A stretch of 64,000 bases of DNA from Streptococcus sp. oral taxon 431 (GTDB lineage: Bacteria > Bacillota > Bacilli > Lactobacillales > Streptococcaceae), in contig NZ_JALDUI010000002.1 in assembly GCF_023115445.1 (NCBI RefSeq), positions 62,001 through 126,000 on the forward strand, given 5' to 3'. Below the pieces are notes generated by a model, which was not told where the DNA came from, did no database searches, and saw nothing but the letters and a program-made list of their open reading frames with translations. A program made the translations under genes and the position numbers. Numbering within the stretch: the stretch's first letter is position 1; every line of letters starts with the position of its first letter. Positions 1 through 8,289 of the stretch are shown here, in pieces.

Positions 1-19
1 TATCGAGCAAGACGCAGTG

Positions 20-72
20 GTTGAGTGGGCTCTACTACGCTGATTTCATCAGCTTTTACAGCCCTACTCAAC
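20..72. repeat. Intergenic imperfect inverted repeat
   Basis: Arms GTTGAGTGGGCT and AGCCCTACTCAAC pair with one bulge, and a second perfect hairpin (GCTGA, 5-nt loop, TCAGC) lies inside at 39-53. It would fold in RNA from either strand. It resembles the many structured intergenic repeats of mitis-group streptococci, but I cannot assign a named family. Confidence 0.5.
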
Positions 73-81
73 TTTACGGAG

Positions 82-129
82 GTGGGACGACGAAATCGAA
101 TTCTAACGAATTACCGATTTCTGTCCCAC
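82..129. repeat. Second intergenic inverted repeat
   Basis: Outer arms GTGGGAC and GTCCCAC enclose further pairing (GAAATCG with CGATTTC, then AATTC with GAATT), giving a long hairpin. It lies directly downstream of the previous repeat and about 40 bp from the stop of the PspC-domain gene, so it may act as its transcription end. No clean T-tract follows. Confidence 0.5.
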
Positions 130-167
130 TCTCTTATCATGATTTGTCTCATAAAGATGCACTAAGT

Positions 168-362
168 TTACGCTTTTGTTCCAGCTTCTGGCATGATCAG
201 CCAGAGAATGAGATAGGCAAGAATTCCTGATCCACCTAGTAATGTGAAGAGAATCCAAAGTCCACGAACAAGTGTTGCATCAATATCTAAATAGTCAGCA
301 AGACCTGCACAAACACCTGCAATTTTTTTATCTTGAACATTGCGAACTAAACGTTTTTCCAT
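168..362 (-). CDS. PspC-domain small membrane protein
   Basis: This 64-residue protein is almost entirely one PspC (phage-shock-protein C) domain. A basic N-terminus leads into the family signature around VCAGLADYLDID (about residues 17-28), followed by a hydrophobic hairpin (about 33-57). The ATG is preceded by AAGGAGA at good spacing. Related proteins sit in the membrane and are linked to envelope stress. In this lineage it follows recA, where S. pneumoniae is expected to have dinF, but a terminator separates it from recA, so it is probably transcribed on its own. Confidence 0.8.
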   Translation of the reverse strand: MEKRLVRNVQDKKIAGVCAGLADYLDIDATLVRGLWILFTLLGGSGILAYLILWLIMPEAGTKA

Positions 363-504
363 ACCAACAATCTCCTTGGCATTACTTTTATTTTCAATTT
401 ATTTTATCATCAAATCAAATCTTTTGCAATAGTCTTCCTCATTTTTACTGTGAAAATCTGTCATTCCTGCTCTCATAACCTTGTTTCTTTATTCTCATAT
501 AGCA

Positions 505-534
505 GAAAAAGTGGGGATTCCTCCGCCACTTTTA
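505..534 (-). terminator. recA intrinsic terminator
   Basis: On the minus strand, AAAAGTGG, an 11-nt loop and CCACTTTTT form a hairpin ending in a T-run, just after the recA stop codon. This ends the cinA-recA transcript within this window. Confidence 0.75.
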
Positions 535-538
535 CTTT

Positions 539-1693
539 TTAATCTTCAATTTCGATTTCAAGATCATCGCCAAGGTCAAGAGTCACTTCTTGATTAGCTA
601 CTTCTACTTCGGGAGCCTTTACTTTTTCATCGGCTACTGCATCGTCTTCAATCAAGCCAAACTTGACACGAACTTGGTGGTCAATCTCATCAAAGACTTC
701 TGGATGATCTGCCAAGTATTTCTTTGCATTTTCAGAACCTTGACCAATCTTTTCGTCTTTATAAGAGTACCATGCTCCTGCCTTCTTGATGATGTCAAGA
801 TCACTTGCAATCTTCAAAAGCTCACCAGTTCTTGAAATTCCTTCTCCATACATGATTTCAACAAAGGCTTCTTTGAATGGTGGAGCTACCTTGTTTTTAA
901 CAACCTTAATCTTGGTTTCCTTACCTACGCTCGTATCTTTTTGATCACCAGTTCCCTTGATTTGTGTGCTTCCACGAACATCCAAACGGACAGAAGCGTA
1001 GAATTTAAGGGCACGTCCACCAGGAGTTGTCTCTGGATTACCAAACATAACTCCTACTTTTTCACGCAATTGGTTAATGAAGATAGCAATTGTCTTAGTC
1101 TTATTAATAGAAGCTCCAAGTTTACGCATAGCCTGGCTCATCATACGAGCTTGAAGACCAACGTGGCTATCTCCGATATCTCCATCGATTTCCGCACGAG
1201 GTACAAGAGCAGCAACTGAGTCGATAACAACAAGGTCAACTGCACCTGAATCAATCAATTTCCCAGCAATTTCAAGACCTTGCTCCCCTGAGTCTGGTTG
1301 TGACAAGAGCAATTCGTCAATGTTAACCCCAAGAGCTGCTGCATAGGCTGGGTCAAGCGCGTGCTCCGCATCGATAAAGGCAGCAATTCCGCCTTCTTTT
1401 TGGGCTTGCGCTACCGCATGAAGGGCAACCGTTGTCTTACCAGATGATTCTGGACCGTAGATTTCGATGATACGTCCCTTTGGATAACCACCTGATCCGA
1501 GTGCAATATCAAGAGCCAAAGAACCTGAGCTCATCACTTGGACCTTTTGCTCTGCACGTTCACCCAAGCGCATGATTGATCCCTTACCGAAATCTTTTTC
1601 AATCAATTTAAGGGCATCGTTTAGGGCTTTTTCACGATCAGCACCAAATTTTTTGCCAATTTCGTCTAATTTTTTTGTTGGTTTTTTCGCCAT
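539..1693 (-). CDS. recA: Recombinase RecA
   Basis: RecA binds single-stranded DNA and ATP and drives strand exchange in recombinational repair and natural transformation. In streptococci it also has the usual LexA-type co-protease fold. Walker [10 protein letters not shown] is at residues 80-88, and the ssDNA-binding loop regions are intact. The C-terminal tail is strongly acidic, as is usual for RecA. At 384 residues it is full length. AGGAG precedes the ATG. The gene lies 41 bp downstream of cinA on the same strand, so it can be read from the competence-specific cinA promoter. Confidence 0.98.
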   Translation of the reverse strand: MAKKPTKKLDEIGKKFGADREKALNDALKLIEKDFGKGSIMRLGERAEQKVQVMSSGSLALDIALGSGGYPKGRIIEIYGPESSGKTTVALHAVAQAQKEGGIAAFIDAEHALDPAYAAALGVNIDELLLSQPDSGEQGLEIAGKLIDSGAVDLVVIDSVAALVPRAEIDGDIGDSHVGLQARMMSQAMRKLGASINKTKTIAIFINQLREKVGVMFGNPETTPGGRALKFYASVRLDVRGSTQIKGTGDQKDTSVGKETKIKVVKNKVAPPFKEAFVEIMYGEGISRTGELLKIASDLDIIKKAGAWYSYKDEKIGQGSENAKKYLADHPEVFDEIDHQVRVKFGLIEDDAVADEKVKAPEVEVANQEVTLDLGDDLEIEIED

Positions 1694-1734
1694 TTTATTC
1701 TCCTGTATTCTAATAGTCCTTAGACCTTCTTCTA

Positions 1735-3003
1735 TTATAACAAATCTCCATCACTTAATAAAGCTTTGCGAACTAGGTTAAAGGCATGTAATACTGCAAT
1801 TTCTCGCACATCTGCACGACTTCTACCTGCGATATTGGCCTGGATAACTTCTGCCCCCGAAGCTTGCGCCAAAGCAATAAAAACTGTACCTGCTGGATGT
1901 CCTTCTAGGCTATCTGGTCCAGCCACTCCTGTCAAACTAATGCCAAAATCTGACTGGGTCTTGATTCGCGCCTGTTCAGCCATTTTTTCAGCAGTAAAGG
2001 CTGAGACGACTCCGTGTTTTTCCAATTCAGCCTGTGGAATATCAAGCATCTTAGCTTTTTCTTCAAGGCTATAAGTCACAAAACCACCTTTAAAGATAGC
2101 AGACACACCTGAGAAATCAGCCAAAGTAGCTTGAAAAAGACCTGCAGTCAAGCTTTCTGCTGCAGTGATAGTTTTCTTTTGCTTTTTCAACTCTTCTACT
2201 ACCAGACTAGCCAAGCTGGTTTCTTCCCCATAGCCATAGCAAATTTCTCGAAGTGAAACGCCCTCAAAAGTTTCTCTTTCAAGGATTTTTTGTTCTAAAG
2301 TATCTAGAACACGATCTGCTTCTTCTTGACTCTTAGCCTTGGTCGATAAGCGAAGGGTCACTTCCCCAGTTTTAGCATAAGGTGCCAAGGTTGGATCCGT
2401 CTGCTGGTCAATCAAATCTGATAGAATGGTCACTAGCTGGCTCTCACCAATCCCAAAAAAACGTAGCACACGTGAATAGAGCTTAGATCCCGTTGTCAAT
2501 CTTGGAAGCAACTCATTTAAGACCATAGGTTTCAATTCACTTGGAGGTCCTGGTAGGACAACATAGGTGACACCCGCCACCTCAATCATGCCACCGACTG
2601 CTAGACCCGTTTCGTTTGGTAATGGAGTTGAACCTTGAACGATTTGAGCCTGGCGTTCATTATTTGGAGTACGAGCATAGTCTGGTCGGTGAGAAAAAAA
2701 GTCATCTAGCTTAGCCTGGGCCTGAGGATCAAAAGTCAAGTCACGTCCTAAAAATTGGGCTAAAGTTTGCTTGGTCAAATCATCTTCCGTTGGCCCCAAA
2801 CCACCTGTTAAAATAACTAGACTACTTCGATTCTGAGCAATTTCTAACAAGGATAAGAGACGATCCTCGTTATCTCCTACAGCTGTCTGAAAATAGACAT
2901 CTACACCGATTTCAGCCAACTTTTCAGACAAGAATTGCGCATTGGTATTGACAATTTGACCTGTCAAAATCTCTGTTCCAACAGCTATAATTTCTGCTTT
3001 CAT
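1735..3003 (-). CDS. cinA: Competence/damage-inducible protein CinA
   Basis: The N-terminal MoCF/MogA-like domain (about residues 1-170) begins [16 protein letters not shown]. The C-terminal CinA deamidase-like domain (about 255-415) contains [10 protein letters not shown] and GVAGPD. Full-length CinA proteins combine an ADP-ribose/NMN-type hydrolase with an NMN deamidase domain. In streptococci CinA is a late competence protein that binds RecA and brings it to the membrane. At 422 residues it is complete. It is the first gene after a com-box and is followed by recA. Confidence 0.95.
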   Translation of the reverse strand: MKAEIIAVGTEILTGQIVNTNAQFLSEKLAEIGVDVYFQTAVGDNEDRLLSLLEIAQNRSSLVILTGGLGPTEDDLTKQTLAQFLGRDLTFDPQAQAKLDDFFSHRPDYARTPNNERQAQIVQGSTPLPNETGLAVGGMIEVAGVTYVVLPGPPSELKPMVLNELLPRLTTGSKLYSRVLRFFGIGESQLVTILSDLIDQQTDPTLAPYAKTGEVTLRLSTKAKSQEEADRVLDTLEQKILERETFEGVSLREICYGYGEETSLASLVVEELKKQKKTITAAESLTAGLFQATLADFSGVSAIFKGGFVTYSLEEKAKMLDIPQAELEKHGVVSAFTAEKMAEQARIKTQSDFGISLTGVAGPDSLEGHPAGTVFIALAQASGAEVIQANIAGRSRADVREIAVLHAFNLVRKALLSDGDLL

Positions 3004-3021
3004 TTTTTCCTCCTACTTACC

Positions 3022-3029
3022 TATTCGGA
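3022..3029 (-). promoter_or_regulatory. Com-box (SigX/ComX promoter element)
   Basis: The minus strand reads TCCGAATA 19 bp upstream of the cinA start, matching the streptococcal late-competence cin-box TNCGAATA. It lies just past the lytR terminator, so cinA-recA has its own competence-induced promoter. Confidence 0.8.
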
Positions 3030-3040
3030 TTTCTTTGAAA

Positions 3041-3066
3041 AAATCGCAGGATAATTCCTACGATTT
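3041..3066 (-). terminator. lytR intrinsic terminator
   Basis: AAATCGTAGG, a 6-nt loop and CCTGCGATTT pair with one mismatch and run into T residues on the minus strand. It separates the lytR operon from the competence promoter of cinA. Confidence 0.7.
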
Positions 3067-3082
3067 GATGGATAATTTCTTG

Positions 3083-4102
3083 TTATTCTGACTCTTCAGA
3101 AGATGGTGGCAAGTGGCCAAAAAGATTCTCATACAAGACTATATTGGTCTCCAAATTCGTAACCTCTGGTTGTCCGAGCGAACGGCGTAAAAGATTTTGC
3201 ATCTCTAACATATGCTCAGATGTCACGATTTGGTAAGAAGTCCCTTGAAGCATTGCATCCTCTCCACGCAATTGTTGAGACTCAATATTCTTAAATGAAT
3301 CTTGATAACCCATCAACTGAGGAATGGTTGTTGTTGTAATTTCGATATTTGTCTGCATATTGTCACTAAGAGCCTTCAGAATCTCTTGATAGTGACTCAC
3401 ACTGTTCAAACTAAGAATCTTCTCGACAACTTTTTGAATCACTTCACGCTGACGTTTTTGACGGCCATAGTCTCCTTCTGGATCCTGATAACGCATACGT
3501 GAATAAACAAGGGCTTCTTCACCATTTAGCTTTTGTTCACCAACACCGATAGAAATCGTATTAAATGGTTCCTGATCTTGGATAGAGATTGGGAAACCTA
3601 GAGTGTTGTTCACTGTAATTCCACCTACTGCATCAACCATTCTTTGAAGTCCATGCATGTTGACCATCACATAACGGTCAATGTGGATATTCATCATTTT
3701 TTGAATCGTTGAAATAGACAACTCTGCTCCACCATTGGCGTAGGCAGCATTGAGTTTAGCCTCCGTTACACTACCATCTGGCTGCTGGATTTGTGTGAGA
3801 ATATCACGCTCCAAACTCATCATGACTGTCTTCTTGGTTTTAGGATTCACCGTCACCAAGATCATTGAATCACTATTACCAGCCCATGGATCTGTACGTT
3901 CAACATTCCCTGTGTCCACTCCCATAAGCAAAATCGTCAGAGGTTCAGTCGCTTCAATGACCTTGGTTTCTTCACCGATTTTTTTATAGGTTTTAGCTAA
4001 AGTTTGCGTACTTTGCTGATAAATTGTATAGGCATAAGCACCTACACCTAGCACAGTCACAAGGACCAAACCCAAAAACATTCCAATTATTTTTTTTACC
4101 AT
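3083..4102 (-). CDS. lytR: LytR-CpsA-Psr (LCP) family wall-polymer transferase
   Basis: LCP enzymes attach wall teichoic acid or capsule precursors from undecaprenyl carriers to peptidoglycan, outside the membrane. One N-terminal membrane anchor (about residues 5-27) is followed by the LCP domain: TILLMGVDTG, the DSMILVTVNP strand, the SLERDI region and a YSRMRYQDPEGDYGRQKRQ segment with the conserved arginines that bind polyprenyl pyrophosphate. At 339 residues it is typical for LytR/BrpA. It is the last gene of tsaE-GNAT-lytR, immediately upstream of the cinA com-box, the same order as I recall for S. pneumoniae. Confidence 0.9.
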   Translation of the reverse strand: MVKKIIGMFLGLVLVTVLGVGAYAYTIYQQSTQTLAKTYKKIGEETKVIEATEPLTILLMGVDTGNVERTDPWAGNSDSMILVTVNPKTKKTVMMSLERDILTQIQQPDGSVTEAKLNAAYANGGAELSISTIQKMMNIHIDRYVMVNMHGLQRMVDAVGGITVNNTLGFPISIQDQEPFNTISIGVGEQKLNGEEALVYSRMRYQDPEGDYGRQKRQREVIQKVVEKILSLNSVSHYQEILKALSDNMQTNIEITTTTIPQLMGYQDSFKNIESQQLRGEDAMLQGTSYQIVTSEHMLEMQNLLRRSLGQPEVTNLETNIVLYENLFGHLPPSSEESE

Positions 4103-4106
4103 ACTC

Positions 4107-4628
4107 TTATTCGTCTATCAGTTGACCCATTAGGTAAACATCTAGAAACTCTCCTCCTTCTATACAAGCACCACGTTCCTGTAATCCTTCTATGATAAAG
4201 CCCATTTTTTCATACAGATGCACCGCGGCAAGATTTCTTTTTTGAACTGTCAATTGTAACCGTCGAATACTACCACTTGATTTGGCCCATTCAATAGTTT
4301 CTTCCATCAAGATACTACCGAGACCATTTCCCCAGTAAGCTTTTTTTATTCCTAAAAAGACATCTCCAATATGACGGACTCGCGGACGTTGATCAGCTGT
4401 TATATTGATGATTCCTACTAACTCATCATTCAAAAAAGCGAGTATGGTAATTTGATTATCCGACTGGGCCTGCTTATCCAAAAAATGTTGCATTTCAGAC
4501 TCACTCATTGTAATCCCATTTTCATCCAGACTGGTAAAACTGGACTCTTGACCAATTTGATCTAAGAGAGCAATGACCGCCGAAGCATCCTGGGCTTCCG
4601 CTTCACGGATTAAAAGATCATACTCCAT
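4107..4628 (-). CDS. GNAT family N-acetyltransferase
   Basis: This 173-residue GNAT-fold protein has a central beta strand (ITILAFLNDELVGIINI), an acetyl-CoA loop region around IKKAYWGNGLGSILMEE (about residues 92-109) and a C-terminal AVHLYEKMGF motif typical of RimI/RimL-like enzymes. The acceptor substrate is unknown. The gene overlaps tsaE by 11 bp, so translation is probably coupled. The tsaE neighbourhood often carries RimI-type acetyltransferases, but this one is closer to the general ribosomal-protein-alanine/SpeG-like group, so no symbol is given. Confidence 0.85.
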   Translation of the reverse strand: MEYDLLIREAEAQDASAVIALLDQIGQESSFTSLDENGITMSESEMQHFLDKQAQSDNQITILAFLNDELVGIINITADQRPRVRHIGDVFLGIKKAYWGNGLGSILMEETIEWAKSSGSIRRLQLTVQKRNLAAVHLYEKMGFIIEGLQERGACIEGGEFLDVYLMGQLIDE

Positions 4629-5061
4629 CCGTCAATCCTTTCAAAAGTTCTGTAGCTCTTTGGCCATGAGCATGAAAGACGATTTCTCGGCCCTCATCTT
4701 TTTTAAGGATTTCTAACTCCAGATAATCCGATGGAAGATTGCCCCCCAATAGATGTCCCCACTCAATAACCGTTACACCTGAACCAAAAAGAAATTCATC
4801 CAAGTCGATAGAATCTGCATCACCTTCGATACGATAAACATCTAAGTGATACAAGGGTAGACGTCCTTCATATTCTCGAACAATGGTATAAGTAGGACTC
4901 TTAATCATTTGATGAATGCCTAATCCCTTAGCCAGACCCTTTGTTAGCATTGTTTTCCCAGCACCTAATTCACCAGTCAAAATCAACACATCATTTTTTT
5001 CTAACAAGTGCCCTAGCTTTTCCCCAAGTGCAACCAACTCATCTTCATTTTTTGTGTACAT
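4618..5061 (-). CDS. tsaE: tRNA threonylcarbamoyladenosine biosynthesis ATPase TsaE
   Basis: TsaE is the small P-loop ATPase that works with TsaB and TsaD to make t6A37 on ANN-decoding tRNAs. Walker A is GELGAGKT (about residues 29-36), and the conserved YHLDVYRIEG and EWG motifs follow. I chose the ATG at 5061 (147 residues, the family's usual size). The longer frame has no ribosome binding site, and a TGGTATAAT extended -10 ends 6 nt before this ATG, which implies a leaderless mRNA. It is the first gene of tsaE-GNAT-lytR. Confidence 0.93.
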   Translation of the reverse strand: MYTKNEDELVALGEKLGHLLEKNDVLILTGELGAGKTMLTKGLAKGLGIHQMIKSPTYTIVREYEGRLPLYHLDVYRIEGDADSIDLDEFLFGSGVTVIEWGHLLGGNLPSDYLELEILKKDEGREIVFHAHGQRATELLKGLTDGV

Positions 5062-5067
5062 GTATTT

Positions 5068-5073
5068 ATTATA
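5068..5073 (-). promoter_or_regulatory. tsaE extended -10, predicted leaderless start
   Basis: On the minus strand the -10 is TATAAT with TGG in front (extended -10). Only 6 bases separate it from the tsaE ATG, so the +1 should be the A of the start codon. There is no Shine-Dalgarno sequence between them. Confidence 0.7.
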
Positions 5074-5106
5074 CCAAAAAGTTTTATTTTGTGATATTTC
5101 CATCAA

Positions 5107-5137
5107 CAAAAAAAGAGGAGACTCCCCTCTTTTTTTG
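5107..5137. terminator. Bidirectional terminator
   Basis: AGAGGAGA and TCCCCTCT form a hairpin flanked by A7 and T7, so it can end transcription in either direction. It terminates the permease transcript just before the tsaE promoter. Confidence 0.8.
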
Positions 5138-5146
5138 TTTTTGTCA

Positions 5147-6568
5147 TTAGTTAAGAGCCATACTGATATAGTTCAAGATAAACAAGGCATCCAAAATCCA
5201 AATCATGACATGCACATCTTTCACTTGACCTTTGACAACTTTCGTTAAAGTATAAGTTAAGAAACCAACGGCAATCCCTTGTGTAATTGAGTAGCTGAAT
5301 CCCATAAAGATAGATGTGAAGAAAGCTGGAACAGCTTCAGCCATATCATCCCAAGGAATATTTTTCAAGTTAGAGAGCATCATAATTCCGACAATAATCA
5401 AAATTGGTGCAGTTGCAGCTGTTGGAACGATTGCTAGAAGTGGGCTAAAGAAGCTTGATAGGGCAAAACAGATGGCAACAACCAAAGCTGTCAAACCAGT
5501 ACGTCCACCAGCACCGATACCAGCTGCAGACTCAACATAAGTTGTAACGTTTGAAGTACCTGCAATAGCACCTACTGAAGTTGCCACCAAGTCAGAGTAA
5601 AGAGCCTTATCCAATTTAGCTGACTCATGGTTTTCACCACTTGTTGCAATGATACCAACTTTTTCACCAGTACCGATAAGAGTACCGATAGTATCAAAAA
5701 TATCTGTCAATGAGAAAGCAAGAATGGCCATCAAGGTTTCTGGCAAACGAGAAGTGTTTGAAATCAGAGATCCCAATCCTTCTGAACCAAGAGCAGCACC
5801 AAACAAGGTTCCTAGGTCATTAACGGCTGATGAAAGATTATTGCTTGCAAAGTCAATGCTAGACAAATCAACAAGACCAACAGCAATGGCAAGAACTGTC
5901 GTTGTCAAAATAGAAAGGATGATACCACCTTTGATCCCCTTAACAACGAAGAAGATAGTAATGGCAATACCTGCAAGAGCTACCAAGACAGCTGGCGTGT
6001 TGAAGTCTACCAATCCTGGAACAGCTGCTGAGTTTGCAGTAAGTGCTGCTTGAGCCTTATCTGCTCCTTCACCTGCTACTGTATAAGTACCTGGGTCAAT
6101 CGAGAATTTCAAGAGACCAGCATTCTTAATCCCAACATAAGCAAGGAAAACCCCAATACCAGCTGAAATTGCTGAACGAAGTGTTGTAGGAATAGACTCA
6201 ATGATCATTTTACGAACATTGGTCAATGTAATAATCAGTGAAATAATCCCACAGATGAAGACCATTCCAAGGGCTTCTTGCCATTTATAACCCATCCCAA
6301 ATACGACGGTAAATGTGAAGAAGGCATTGAGTCCCATACCTGGAGCTTGCGCATATGGCAAGTTAGCATAGAAAGCCATCATCAAAGTTCCCACAACAGA
6401 ACCGATGATTGTTGCCAAGAATACACCTTGAACAGGCATTCCTGTTTGTGAAAGCATTTGAGGGTTTACAAAGAGAATATAACTCATTGCAAAGAAAGTT
6501 GTTAAACCAGCAAGAATTTCTGTACGGACGTCTGTCCCGTGCTCTTTTAGTTTAAATAGTTTGTCCAT
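5147..6568 (-). CDS. NCS2 family nucleobase permease (AzgA/PbuG-like)
   Basis: This is a proton-coupled importer, probably for hypoxanthine/guanine or adenine. It has 473 residues and roughly 12-14 hydrophobic segments. Conserved features are TEILAGLTTFFAMSYILFVNPQ in two stretches near residues 17-38, the APGMGLNAFF motif (about 75-84) and SLTDIFDTIGTLIGT (about 288-302), which mark the AzgA/GhxP branch rather than the uracil/xanthine branch. It is a single gene with its own promoter (TGGTATAAT, -10 at 6606-6611) and terminator. I saw no purine riboswitch in the 196-bp upstream gap. The exact substrate cannot be read from sequence. Confidence 0.88.
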   Translation of the reverse strand: MDKLFKLKEHGTDVRTEILAGLTTFFAMSYILFVNPQMLSQTGMPVQGVFLATIIGSVVGTLMMAFYANLPYAQAPGMGLNAFFTFTVVFGMGYKWQEALGMVFICGIISLIITLTNVRKMIIESIPTTLRSAISAGIGVFLAYVGIKNAGLLKFSIDPGTYTVAGEGADKAQAALTANSAAVPGLVDFNTPAVLVALAGIAITIFFVVKGIKGGIILSILTTTVLAIAVGLVDLSSIDFASNNLSSAVNDLGTLFGAALGSEGLGSLISNTSRLPETLMAILAFSLTDIFDTIGTLIGTGEKVGIIATSGENHESAKLDKALYSDLVATSVGAIAGTSNVTTYVESAAGIGAGGRTGLTALVVAICFALSSFFSPLLAIVPTAATAPILIIVGIMMLSNLKNIPWDDMAEAVPAFFTSIFMGFSYSITQGIAVGFLTYTLTKVVKGQVKDVHVMIWILDALFILNYISMALN

Positions 6569-6605
6569 TTTTAATCTCCTTTGTCATTTTACGAACAATA
6601 TGACT

Positions 6606-6611
6606 ATTATA
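6606..6611 (-). promoter_or_regulatory. Extended -10 of the NCS2 permease gene
   Basis: TGGTATAAT lies on the minus strand 38 bp upstream of the permease start. The divergent HAD gene has its own TGATATAAT (-10 at 6720-6725). Confidence 0.65.
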
Positions 6612-6764
6612 CCACCAATCATTCATATTTTCAAGATGTTTTTACTGAATCATAAAAATCTTATCCGATACTTTTCTCCTTCTTTTTACTTATTATCAGC
6701 TTTTCTAGTCACTTTCTGATATAATAGAAAACATCTTATCTGAAACTAGATTCGGGAGGATTTT

Positions 6765-7577
6765 ATGACTAAAAAAATGATTGCCGTCGATTTGGACGGA
6801 ACCTTGCTAAACTCTGAAAACAAACTTTCTGACTTTACTATTGAAACGATTAAGAAAATCTCAAAAAAAGGCCACCAAGTTGTTATCGCAACTGGTCGCC
6901 CTTACCGTATGGCTAAAGATTTTTATGACCAACTTGAACTTGAAACCCCTATGATCAACTTCAACGGTTCACTCACTCATCTGCCAGGTAAGACTTGGAA
7001 ATATGAAAAGTGTCTGACTGTGGACAAAAAATACCTCTTGGATATCGTAAAACGAAAAGAGGAGATTGAGGCAGACTTTATCGCAGGTGAATACCGTAAA
7101 AAGTTTTACATTACGGCTCCAGACAAAGAAATTGCCAACCCTAAATTATTTGGTGTTGAAAACTTTCGCCCTGAAAATCAATTCCAGTCTAACTTAGTGA
7201 CCAAAGGGCCTAACTGTATTCTATTACAAACTAGGGCAGACGATAAATATGCACTAGCAGAAGAGATGAACAGCTTCTACAAGCAGCAACTCAATATTAA
7301 TACTTGGGGTGGCCCCTTAAATATCCTTGAATGTACTCCCAAAGGAGTTCACAAGGCCTTTGCCCTTGAATATCTTCTCAATGTCATGAATATAGACAAA
7401 CAGAATTTAATTGCCTTTGGTGACGAACATAATGACCAAGAGATGCTTTCTTTTGCAGGTAAAGGCTATGCCATGAAAAACGCAAATCCTGCTCTGTTAC
7501 CTTTCGCAGACGAGCAATTACCATTGACCAACGAAGAAGATGGCGTCGCTCAGTTTTTACAAGAACGATTTCTTTAA
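6765..7577 (+). CDS. Cof-type HAD-IIB phosphatase
   Basis: This 270-residue soluble hydrolase of the HAD superfamily, Cof/YidA-like subfamily, acts on sugar phosphates or cofactor phosphates. Motif I is AVDLDGTLL with nucleophile Asp9 and acid Asp11. Motif II is IATGRPY. A C2B cap spans the middle, and the C-terminal motif IV is GDEHNDQEM. GGGAGGA precedes the ATG, and an extended -10 (TGATATAAT) lies 39 bp upstream. It is monocistronic, and the substrate is unknown. Confidence 0.9.
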   Translation: MTKKMIAVDLDGTLLNSENKLSDFTIETIKKISKKGHQVVIATGRPYRMAKDFYDQLELETPMINFNGSLTHLPGKTWKYEKCLTVDKKYLLDIVKRKEEIEADFIAGEYRKKFYITAPDKEIANPKLFGVENFRPENQFQSNLVTKGPNCILLQTRADDKYALAEEMNSFYKQQLNINTWGGPLNILECTPKGVHKAFALEYLLNVMNIDKQNLIAFGDEHNDQEMLSFAGKGYAMKNANPALLPFADEQLPLTNEEDGVAQFLQERFL

Positions 7578-7705
7578 TTTCACTCATTCTATACTTTTGT
7601 GGTAGACATTAGCTATCTTAAAAGTATGGAATTTTTTTGAGCTCAAAGTCAACGAAAAAGGATTTGCACCTGTTTTAGCCAGATCCAAATCCCAACAAAT
7701 GATGT

Positions 7706-8143
7706 CTATTTCTTTAAAACGATACGATCAGAAGTCTCATGGTCCATGTCATCGATAATAATCTGGTTCTCTTCTGCCACATAAATCTTGATATCGTCTC
7801 CAATAAAGACTCTCTGATTTTCTGGTTCGAAGGTCACCTTCTTAACCTCTTGATCTCCGTCCGCTTCAACGTCTGTCCACGTTCCGGTATTTCCAGTGAC
7901 TACAAGAGTAATGCTATCACCCTCGTCTTGGCCCTTGTAGGTCCCATCTATATTAGTAGTTGTGTCAGTCTTTGCACTAGTAGTAGAACTAGAAGCACTG
8001 GTTTCTGATACTTGACTAGTGCTCGCTTCAGAGCTAGTGCTTGCTTGGGATGAAGGTGTCGACTTAGTTGTTGACGAACAAGCAACTAAAAGACTAAGAC
8101 TTGCTACAGTAGCAAGAGAAAGTGTAAATATTTTTAGTGACAT
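7706..8143 (-). CDS. Small serine/threonine-rich lipoprotein
   Basis: A 145-residue secreted lipoprotein. The signal peptide ends at the lipobox LLVAC (Cys about residue 22). A Ser/Thr-rich linker (about 23-65) follows, then a compact beta-rich C-terminal domain (about 68-145) with GTYKGQDEGDSITLVV and a D/E-rich surface. The arrangement matches the small lipoprotein that I recall beside folC in S. pneumoniae (SP_0198-like). Function is unknown. AAGGAGA precedes the ATG. Its upstream region carries a perfect 51-bp tandem duplication. Confidence 0.85.
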   Translation of the reverse strand: MSLKIFTLSLATVASLSLLVACSSTTKSTPSSQASTSSEASTSQVSETSASSSTTSAKTDTTTNIDGTYKGQDEGDSITLVVTGNTGTWTDVEADGDQEVKKVTFEPENQRVFIGDDIKIYVAEENQIIIDDMDHETSDRIVLKK

Positions 8144-8160
8144 AATGTCTCCTTTCTTTC

Positions 8161-8262
8161 AGGAGATAAAGGCAGAAAAACTGCAGAACTATTCTACTTA
8201 TACTATATCAAAGGAGATAAAGGCAGAAAAACTGCAGAACTATTCTACTTATACTATATCAA
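8161..8262. repeat. Perfect 51-bp tandem duplication
   Basis: Two head-to-tail copies, 8161-8211 and 8212-8262, are identical over 51 bp. Each includes a palindromic GCAGAAAAACTGC segment and an AT-rich TATACTATATC stretch. On the minus strand the AT-rich part reads GATATAGTATAAG and could serve as a -10 for the lipoprotein gene, so the duplication may double a promoter or leader element. Confidence 0.9.
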
Positions 8263-8289
8263 ATAAAAGAAACAAGGTCTATCAAGCAA

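Noticed and set aside
6569..6764. Purine riboswitch upstream of the NCS2 permease gene
   Set aside because: I found no conserved purine aptamer loops. The promoter -10 is only 38 bp from the start, leaving no room.
8161..8262. CRISPR or att repeat
   Set aside because: Only two copies, head to tail, without spacer or neighbouring recombinase.
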